Source: Gracilimonas sp040882225 (GTDB lineage: Bacteria; Bacteroidota; Rhodothermia; Balneolales; Balneolaceae). Taken from it: 64,000 bases of DNA. Of this stretch, positions 63,710-64,000 are shown piece by piece. The stretch lies in contig JBBEBR010000017.1 in NCBI GenBank assembly GCA_040882225.1, forward strand, positions 124,001 to 188,000. The letters run 5' to 3'. A model generated the notes under the pieces. The model was not told where the DNA came from. It saw nothing but the letters and a program-made list of their open reading frames with translations, and ran no database searches. The first letter of the stretch is position 1. Each line of letters starts with the position of its first letter. Position numbers and translations under genes: made by a program.

Positions 63710-64000
63710 CTACTTAATAAGCATCAATTTTCTTGTGAGAATATTTCCACCGGCTGTTAATCGATAAATGTAGGTACCGGAGGAGAATTCACCGGCATCA
63801 AAGTTTATTCTATGATTACCTGCCGATTTAGTTTCTCCATTTATTAAAGTTGCTACCTTTCGTCCCATCACATCAAAAACCTCCAGCTGAACCTCACTGT
63901 TTACCGGCAACTGGTAGCCGATTACTGTAGAAGGGTTAAATGGGTTTGGGTAATTTTGATTCAAAGCAAAATCCTTAGGCAGGTTATCGGGATTCTCAAC
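63710..64000 (-). CDS. T9SS-exported protein, C-terminal end (runs off window)
   Basis: Only the last 96 residues are present: 'NPDNLPKDFALNQNYPNPFN' then a complete T9SS sorting domain ending 'TRKLMLIK'. The frame is open to the window edge, so the start and main domains lie beyond 64000. It is on the opposite strand to the SusCD pair. Confidence 0.9.
   Translation of the reverse strand, partial: VENPDNLPKDFALNQNYPNPFNPSTVIGYQLPVNSEVQLEVFDVMGRKVATLINGETKSAGNHRINFDAGEFSSGTYIYRLTAGGNILTRKLMLIK

Noticed and set aside
1..64000. CRISPR arrays, transposases, integrases or phage genes
   Set aside because: No regularly spaced repeats and no such proteins were seen on either strand.

Overview
The window looks like a chromosomal segment from a marine-type member of the Bacteroidota/Balneolota/Rhodothermota group. 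The reasons are SusC/SusD-type nutrient-uptake pairs, FecI/FecR-type sigma and anti-sigma genes, several secreted proteins ending in the 'NYPNPFNPTT' type-IX-secretion (T9SS) sorting tail that is common in Balneola-like genomes, many lipobox lipoproteins, and few strong Shine-Dalgarno sites. The taxonomic placement is inference.

Region 1 (1-22889, + strand) is one long catabolic gene cluster. It has a TonB-dependent receptor, a T9SS-exported beta-helix protein and a large lipoprotein of unassigned family. A near-continuous operon follows: an Nramp-fold transporter that lacks the metal-site motifs, a GH2 beta-glucuronidase, a GATase1-like protein, a sodium/solute symporter with a 45-residue membrane partner missed by size cut-offs, a TIM-barrel sugar isomerase-like protein, a GH20 hexosaminidase, glucosamine-6-phosphate deaminase, a PhyH-type dioxygenase, a GH105 lipoprotein, a second symporter and a GH28-fold enzyme. 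Together these suggest breakdown of a glycan containing uronic acid and N-acetylhexosamine. There is no SusD and no sulfatase. A GntR/LacI hybrid regulator (22894-24057, - strand) converges on the operon end.

Region 2 (24414-51490, + strand) is a fructan locus under a FecI/FecR/STN-SusC signalling system: sigma factor, anti-sigma, SusC, SusD, four GH32 enzymes, a sugar porter and a PfkB fructokinase. Unexpected members are a uronate isomerase homologue with a twin-arginine export signal, two beta-lactamase-fold serine hydrolases, a D-aminoacylase-type lipoprotein and a D-cysteine desulfhydrase-like PLP enzyme. Two of the GH32 genes share an exact 482-bp duplication, and one appears to be a mosaic. 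Two T9SS-exported proteins with related beta-sandwich modules close the region. A two-block motif (TGAGTACG-N16-CTCTCCTT) sits before the anti-sigma gene and before both of these distant T9SS genes. I propose it is the promoter of the locus sigma factor, which would tie all of them into one regulon.

Region 3 (51973-64000) is mostly core or general genes: tRNA-Arg(ACG), an MltC-like lytic transglycosylase, a zinc metalloprotease, a STAS protein, a MITE-like palindromic repeat, adenosylhomocysteinase with an upstream TlpA-like lipoprotein, a second SusC/SusD pair of unknown substrate, and the 3' end of another T9SS-exported protein running off the window.
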